A stretch of DNA of 64,000 nucleotides, from NCBI GenBank assembly GCA_020543525.1, contig JAHYIO010000005.1, positions 744,001 through 808,000 of the forward strand, given 5' to 3'. How positions within the stretch are numbered: the first letter of the stretch is position 1; the number at the start of each line of letters is the position of its first letter. Made by a program: the position numbers and the translations under genes. Of the stretch, positions 57,803 through 64,000 are shown one piece after another. This DNA is from Coriolopsis trogii (lineage: Eukaryota > Basidiomycota > Agaricomycetes > Polyporales > Polyporaceae). The notes under the pieces were generated by a model, which was not told the DNA's origin, made no database searches, and was given only the letters and a program-made list of their open reading frames with translations.

Positions 57803-59630
57803 AGCATACAGTCACCTTCGATTTGGTTGAAGGATACAGGGTTGCCCGTCGGTCCGGTCCCCGAATCTGCCATAAAGCACCCGGAAACAGCCGGGCCAGC
57901 AAGCGCCCGTCCTCCATCTTCAGGCGCGACGTACTGATTTGCGGGGAATCAATTCAAGTGCACCTCACACAAGGAGCATTTCCCAATGTTTGCAGGATAA
58001 ACATTGTGGGAACATACCTGGAAATGAAATTATATTGACGGCGTGTTCTGATCGCAAACATACTAAGAATGTGTATGGAGGCTCTACATTCGGACAAAAA
58101 AGTCCCAGGTTTAATAAACCTTGGGACTTTTTTGTTTGCCTCCCCTGTCTGTTGTAGCACGTTGCTGCCCCCCCGCCCATTTTCCTACCATCTCATTGTG
58201 CTGATTGGATTAAATAGGGACTATCTTGGGGGCCCTGAAGACCGTTAGGATGGCATAGGCGACGGACAACGACGAGGCGGGATGATTCCTGATTTGGAAG
58301 CATGGGATGATACAGGCGCTCATGACTTCCCGCCCGTCGCGATTGCCTTTGAGAGCTCCGCGCCGCCTGGCGTCTCTCTATCTCCCGTCATTGTTCCCGC
58401 TCTCGTAGTCGTCCCTCACGCCTTCGGACGCGCGCGCGCATGCGTCCGAACCTATTATACACTGCGCCTAGCGATTTTCTGAGCCTCCAAAATGAGGTGA
58501 ATGGTGCGAGTACACTTGGGGGTGGGCGGTAGGTAGACAAAAAAGTCCCGAGGTTTAATAAACCTGGGACTTTTTTGTCCGATTGTATATGGCTCTGTGT
58601 ATATATAGCGCAAACTACTTGCACAATGTTCATACGATGTTCATCTAGGGTATATACCAGGAATATGTAGGATAATTGCACAATATCAACGTGGAAGACA
58701 TAGATTACAACCATGGTGTTAATTTGTTGAAATTCCTCGGTATGTTTGCAGTCCAAACAGGGTGTAAACATGGTTTGAGTATTGGCGGTAAATTGTGCAG
58801 AAATGTGCCTAGTATGGTACCGTGTTCTGACCATATTCCCACATGGACTAATTGGTAGACATATTACATATTCGCGCCATACTCCTGCCCTTATTATTGT
58901 AAGTAAGCATGCAGCGAACAGGCCCTATAATCAAAGAATACTTGCAATGTGAGCATTCAAAGAATATCGGCATAATATCCCTCATTTTTGCCGTTCTTTT
59001 CTCAGCATACTCAGGAGTAGAGAATGCAGGTGAAACGGTAGAATCATTGGTTGAATATGCTTCATGTTCACAGCGTTAACATCTTGCATATAATTCCCGA
59101 CTGTGACACGGCATTCACGGTACGTTTCGGCATGCATGTCGTGTGCCGATTCGTGGCAAGAGTCTCGATGCGAAAGTCGTACCGAAAGCAATGTCGTGCA
59201 TCGTCCATACTGCGTCACAAATATCGCCAAATTTGTATATACTGAACACAACACGAAGTCTCATATCCGCCGCGATGAGTAGTCGATGTACGCGAGGTAA
59301 ATGCATGAGGTGCGGGCTCTTAGTCCAACAATGGCAGGCCGATTCCATTCCTTGATGTCAGCCAAGAAAGATGGAGAAACCGAACGCGGTCGTAAGCATG
59401 CCAGTAATAAGGGGGAACAAATCCGGACCTGAGACGAATGTCACGCTCAGTCAACGCAGACGACACAATCGAGGCCCGGGCGAGTAGATAATGCGCATTG
59501 AGGTACAGGACGATTGGCGACCGCTGGCGCGTTCGTCCAGGCCCTCTAAGAGCGCATCGATGCGACATTCCTAGATGCGGAGGCCATCTGAGACAGATGC
59601 TATGAGATACTGATAGCATGTATGGCAGTC
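57803..59630. other. Intergenic stretch with palindromic repeats
   Basis: No gene is supported. It contains the paired palindromes at 58091-58581. The segment 58580-59300 is AT-richer than the flanking genes and has no long frames with features. Confidence 0.4.
58091..58581. repeat. Pair of inverted near-palindromes, possible TIR element
   Basis: At 58094-58134 and 58537-58578 stand two copies of a roughly 42-base palindrome: ACAAAAAAGTCCC, a short AGGTTTAATAAACC centre, and GGGACTTTTTTGT. Each copy has one extra base in one arm, and the extra base is on opposite sides, so the copies are inverted relative to each other. Outward, CGG before the left copy and CCG after the right extend the inverted repeat, with ATT on both outer sides. 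This fits the ends of a 491-bp non-autonomous element, or two small foldback elements. Confidence 0.5.
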
Positions 59631-61590
59631 CTACGCGCCTTGTCCCATGCAGAGGCCGACGATGGCGTAGACGCTCGCCGCCACGATCACCAGCCAGATC
59701 GCCCACCCGACAACAGCGATCACTTGCGCTCCCGCGTTGCCCGCACTCGTCATAGACGACGGCGACGAGCGCGGCTCTATAGCTTTTTTCACACTCATGA
59801 CTTTTTTGGAGGACACGAGGAGGAGCAGGGGGAAGACGATGAATGGGAGCACGATTGAGAGGATGACCTGGGAAGCGACAAGGAGCGTATCGATCTCCGC
59901 ACGGCCCACGGCCGCAGCGACCACGAGAGCGGGGACCAATCTAAGGCAGCGCGTGAATAGGCGACGCATGACAGGCTACACGGGAGCAGATTGCAGAGTG
60001 AGAACGTGCCGGACGGGGATAGGGAAGGGGTGGGACTTAAGGAGAGCACACAGTGGAGGAAGCCTTCCGCGACTATCTGGCCCGCCAGCGTGGCAATGAT
60101 GGAAGAGCTTTGGCCGGCGAGCTTTGACCGGCCGCTAGCAATGCCAACGCGAACAGGATAGCAGCGGCTGGACAAGGGGCGTATTAGTCGACTTTATGTG
60201 GCAGGGTGCCCGAAGGGCAAAGGGTGGACGTACGTTTGCCAATGGTGTTCTTCAGCAGGTCATACGCATCAAACAAGCTGGCTGGGGTCTCCGACCCGGA
60301 GGCGCCGTGGAAGAATACCACACCAGACAATATCATGATTCTGCGAAAGGGGTGTTCAGCCAATGAGATTAGAGGTCTTTCTGGTGTGCCAAGCACTCAC
60401 AATGAATTGATCACGACAGCGAGCCCGAGCAGGCTGACGACCATGTCGACGATGCCATGGTACAGATGCGCGCGCACAAACTCCAGCGGCCTGTCTTCCC
60501 GCTCGGCATGCGACTTCCGCTCGTTCAGCTCAGGAGTGACTGGGAGGATGCGGAAGTGTCTCCGGAAGGAGGCGGCGACGGATGCCAGGAAGGTACGTGT
60601 ACCACGCTTTGCCGGCGTCGTCTATTGTCAGGTTAAAGTCTGTGGACACCGTCAAGTCTACCATTGACGACGTCTCAGAGATTGACTTCGTCGCCGGCCC
60701 GGCTCTGTATTGATTGGCCAGCGCGGAGCAGAGGAACAAGCTGTGAGGCATCACGGTGGCCCCAATGATACCGATCGCTGATGGCCTGGCGTAAGAGACG
60801 GCAGTCACAGCATGAAGATAAATTTCGACCCACATGTGTAGAGTGCATTGCAAAGGACGCGTCTCCCCATTGTACTTCTGCTTTGGAAATGATAATCGCC
60901 ATGTAGATGAGCACTATAAATACCTGTATGCGCAAGGCTTCGTCAGTGACCCCGTACGTCCAGCTCAAAGAATCAGGCATCGGTGGTCGGGTAGACAAAA
61001 ACAGACACGTACAAGAATAGCGATGAACACTTCGAACACTCTGACCGGTTGGCCCTGAACCGGGTCCCGCAATGCGAGCAGCACGAGGACATCGGATGCG
61101 GTCAGAAGCACCTCCGCCCAGAGGGGCAGACTGGGGAACAACATGTACAGAGCAATGGCGGACCCCAGGAGCTCGGCGAGGTCGGTGCTGATGATGGCGA
61201 TCTCGGCGAGCACATAGTGGGGGTAGAGAACAAGCCAGCGCCAGACGGTAGTGCCACATACATGAACTAGTGACGCAACCGAGCCGGGATGCCTGTGTCT
61301 GTATGACTTGCATGATGTGGGAGACGATCCTGGCGGACACACTCCGGACAACGACGCACCTGTACGACGATCGCAAACAGGCCAGCGAGGAGAACGACGA
61401 AGAGCAGCTTGTAGCCAAAGGCCTGCAGGTCGACACCCCAGTTGCCCCTGCGATACGCCTCCACTTAGCGCCCCGAAGGGTCTGAGCCTGCTGCGGGGAA
61501 TTCGGTGGGGAGACTTGCGGGAGGCGGGCGGTGAGGTGCTTGGGTTCGAACCCAACCTGCATGTTTGCGGATGCCGGGGTGGGACGTGGC
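59631..61590 (-). pseudogene. Nramp/SMF divalent metal transporter, degraded
   Basis: Homologous to Nramp proton-coupled Mn/Fe transporters. Clear pieces in order: GNWGVDLQAFGYKLLFVVLL, RWLVLYPHYVLAEIAIISTD with LAELLGSAIALYM, IGIIGATVMPHSLFLCSALA (the helix-6 MPH motif), FVRAHLYHGIVDMVVSLLG, SLFDAYDLLKNTIGK, SIIATLAGQIVAEGF, DTLLVASQVILSIVLPFIVF and a final helix ending LCMGQGA (stop 59631-59633). Lesions: the metal-binding DPGN of helix 1 is not in frame before GNWG, where RR and an upstream TAA occur. Between LGCVT and RWLV about 20 family residues are missing and the frame changes. A near-perfect 14-bp tandem duplication near 60,110-60,140 shifts the frame at AGQSS. Three separate defects make a working transporter unlikely, though unusual introns could explain one. 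Confidence 0.75.
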
Positions 61591-62532
61591 CGGGGGAGGT
61601 GGGGAGAGGCTGAAGATGCATAAGCTGTCTGGAGAGAGATAGGCCCCATGGAGGGCGAAATTAACGGAGCGGATGGACCTGTCTCTAGCACTGGCAGGGA
61701 ACGGCCAAGTGGTACTCCGTGTTTTGGCCATGGTAACTTCATGTTCCACGCGCGCGTGACCGATCCATTCCGAAAGGCAGCCCTCGCCATTTACGAGCCC
61801 TTGTCCGCCCGCAGAGTCCCCAGTGCAGGTCGTCGCGAGCGTGCGTATCGGGAGCAGAGGAGTAGGAAAGATGATGGAGGGAAGAAGGACGAGTATACAC
61901 TCGCCGCTCGCTGGTTTGGGCACGATGCGCGACGCCCGGTCTTACCGGCACTCTGGAAGCGCCCATTCTACTCGAAACTTCTCGTCCTACAGCCCACCGC
62001 TGATCCTACCAAAGTCATGTACACTCTATACTCCTGTACTGCCCGCACACGTACTAGATGAAAATAACTGCTACGTTCATCTCTTTAGAGCACACATCTA
62101 GCGTAAACGCGGCACATCCAGACATAGTTGAAAATCGCATGAGGAGCACTTACCTGAGTTGGCCCCTTCAAATCAGCGGGATGCCAGTCCATCGGTCCTC
62201 TACGCCTGGGCTTAGATGATGACCCTCGATGGCGAGTCGCCGCGTTCCGTGATGCGCAGCTCAACGCCCTAACCAGATATTCGACGAACCGAGAGCTAGA
62301 AGAGACACATGCCAGGCGGGAAACAGTCGATCCGTGCGATGGGGCATCTTGGGTGACATGCGGCGAAGTGTGCGGAACGATACGAGCCGTGCACGATTTC
62401 GCCGAAGAGTCATGGAACGTCGACAACAATATTGGATCCATATCACCGGGAGGTACACCGAGAGCAGCTCCAGCGACGCAGAAAGCTGATCTTCCTGACG
62501 ACGTATAGAGATGTTCTGCGGATATGTCGCCA
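61591..62532. other. Intergenic stretch, nothing supported
   Basis: A plus-strand frame (61648-62061) partly overlaps the likely 5' region of the Nramp remnant and shows no family features. No RNA or repeat is seen. Confidence 0.35.
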
Positions 62533-63460
62533 CTATTTCGCGCCAAAGTCGTCCTTTGCTCGTGAGGGGTGAACATGCGCGATGGCTGGGATGACTTTCA
62601 ACGGGAGCTCCTTTCTCGACTTCTTCGTAGACGGCTCCTGAAGACCCAGACCGACGGTGCCCGTACTGCCCGGGACGCCTACCCCGCCCATGACTGCCCG
62701 AAGATTGGCATTGCTTTCTGCGGGTCTGATGAACGGCTCAGTCAGCCAGCGCCGTCGGCCGCCGTCGTTCCCCCGGTACCACATCTGGCACGCAAGCCAC
62801 TGTCGTTCACATGCATGGCAGATATACCCTTCTTCCAGTTGGGTCAGACAGCAGCGGTTGCAAGACGACACAGAAGGAACCGGAGAGAGGGAGCCGACAC
62901 TAGAAGATGTTAGTATCGTGCCCTGTCCGGTGGTCGTCGCCTGAACATACTTCGCGAGCGTGATAAGTGAACGAGGCTGATATATCGGCGACTACCAAAT
63001 GCAAGTGGGCAAGGTGAGGACGATTGACGGTGTTGCTGCTGAGCGACGACGAGTGTGGTGTGGTTCAGAACCACCGCTTGACGTGATATGAACCAGTGGT
63101 GCAGGATCCAGGGTCTTGCGAAGCACGCGATCCTGTGGCGTCGAGCAAACCTTCATATTTCTAAGGACAGTTCTGTATCATGTGAAAGGTGCAGACAAGG
63201 TACAGACGACTCACCTGACAGGAACTCCTCAACTCGACGCCCGAATCCTCGCCAATGGTCAGAAGGGATGAGCCGGGACTCGGTTCATTGACACCAGAGG
63301 ACAGGGAGGCAACGGAGTGGTATTGAGGAATTGAGGAAACGTCAATTTTGACCGAGCATAGCTGCCGCGCACTCCAACTCTCAGCGCAAGTCAGATATGC
63401 CGCACGGCATCTTACCTGCCCAAAGTCTTCGGGCTCGCCCTCTGTATCCTCTCCCTGTGG
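62533..63460 (-). CDS. Uncharacterised Cys/Trp-rich protein, 3' exons
   Basis: I do not recognise the family. The last exon (62899-62533, stop TAG 62533-62535) encodes a compact Cys/Trp/Arg segment with CNRCC, YICHACERQWLACQMWYRG, GRRRWLTEPFI and a Gly-rich stretch. Intron 62900-62950 is textbook: GTATGT donor, TACTAAC branch, TTCTAG acceptor. Further upstream lie coding-like pieces: a Ser-rich exon at about 63,346-63,217 (SLSSGVNEPSPGSSLLTIGE, ending at a GTGAGT donor) joined to an acidic piece (EDTEGEPEDFGQ) at about 63,415-63,455. A plausible piece at about 63,160-62,995 shares the final frame but meets TAG, so the structure here is unresolved. The gene probably continues beyond 63,460 and off the window. 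Confidence 0.45.
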
Positions 63461-63940
63461 GATCTACTCGACACTTCAGCAATGTTGAAGGGGTGGGATA
63501 ACCTGGTACACGCCAAGAGAAATGGGAGTCAGTGTCGCATTGCCAAAGTAACGCAAGACCCCTCTCATCGATGTTTGGGTGAGTAAAGTTGGGCTATTGA
63601 ATAGAGCGATGTGTGTATACCGCGTTCGGCATGACAAGGACGCACTGGCATATGCGCCTTCCATCCCGAGTCCTCTGTAACACAGCGTTCACAAGCTGCT
63701 TATCAAGCCGCCTTCCCACTATGACTGAGCTGCAAGCCGCAGTGCATACGAAATATCTTCCATATAGCCTGATAGGAGGTGATGTCCCATTAGTTTAGGA
63801 GATAAATCTTAACTCGGCCCTCGTTTTCACGACGTGGGGAGATACCCTGCCTGTTTCGAGACCCTTGCACGGCCTTGCGAGGCGTGTTCGTCCACAAGTA
63901 ACCCGATACTAGTATGGAAAGGAGCAGAGCGCCGACGTAC

Positions 63941-64000
63941 CTTGCTCCTACGCAATAACTTCGGAGGTCTGGGAAGAAGTGCAAGCTGCGCTTGTGTCAC
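63941..64000 (-). CDS. Edge exon of a gene running off the window
   Basis: The last 60 bases on the minus strand are open without a start (TQAQLALLPRPPKLLRRSK) and end at AAG followed by the donor GTACGT at 63940. It may be a 5' exon of the uncharacterised gene whose 3' exons lie at 62533-63460; the link is inferred from strand and position only. Confidence 0.35.

Noticed and set aside
1..64000. CRISPR arrays, bacterial operons or ribosome-binding sites
   Set aside because: This is eukaryotic intron-rich DNA; no regularly spaced direct-repeat array was seen.

Overview
The window is nuclear DNA of a filamentous basidiomycete, most likely an Agaricomycete of the Polyporales type. Genes carry many short introns (about 50-70 nt) with GT(G/A)AGT-like donors and CAG/TAG acceptors, coding regions are GC-rich with C/G-ending codons, and the gene set is typically agaricomycete: paralogous seven-helix membrane proteins, F-box/leucine-rich proteins, a UstYa-like protein, a Ty3-type chromovirus and Argonaute. 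The clade is inferred from gene content, not proven.

Left third (1-20.6 kb): a seven-exon cytochrome P450 (920-2870), a seven-helix membrane protein (4241-5535), a GNAT acetyltransferase on the minus strand (5883-6701), and a full-length Ty3/gypsy chromovirus on the minus strand (7593-13154) with identical 131-bp LTRs and a 5-bp target duplication. Then come a decayed aldehyde dehydrogenase/coiled-coil remnant (15.4-16.3 kb) and a second seven-helix paralog (17664-18940). Much of the rest is gene-poor.

Middle (20.6-46 kb): the CAAX protease STE24 (minus), an F-box-like gene (plus), a complete Argonaute (minus), a UstYa-like gene (plus), a third seven-helix paralog (31540-32760), a GNAT acetyltransferase (minus), an F-box/LRR gene (minus) and an 8.7-kb minus-strand gene for a giant type II membrane protein. 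That protein has three copies of a module seen in DUF3712/LEA_2 proteins of the yeast Tag1 type.

Right third (46-64 kb): a 4.3-kb stretch with no supported gene, then a divergent pair of ribosome genes, TSR3 (minus; a 364-bp hAT-type MITE sits in its last intron) and mitoribosomal mL41 (plus). These are followed by tRNA-Glu(UUC), an MFS exporter, a serine carboxypeptidase, paired palindromic repeats, a broken Nramp metal transporter, and a partly resolved minus-strand gene running off the right edge.

The genes do not form one pathway. The most unusual mechanism visible is in the retrotransposon. Its gag and pol frames do not overlap, but a perfect-looking 62-nt spliceosomal intron spans the gag stop codon and would fuse gag to pol in frame. 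The element also shows Tf1-like self-priming complementarity and an internal copy of its polypurine tract. Other notable points are the Nramp lesions, the tripled Tag1-like architecture, and splice choices that change protein ends.
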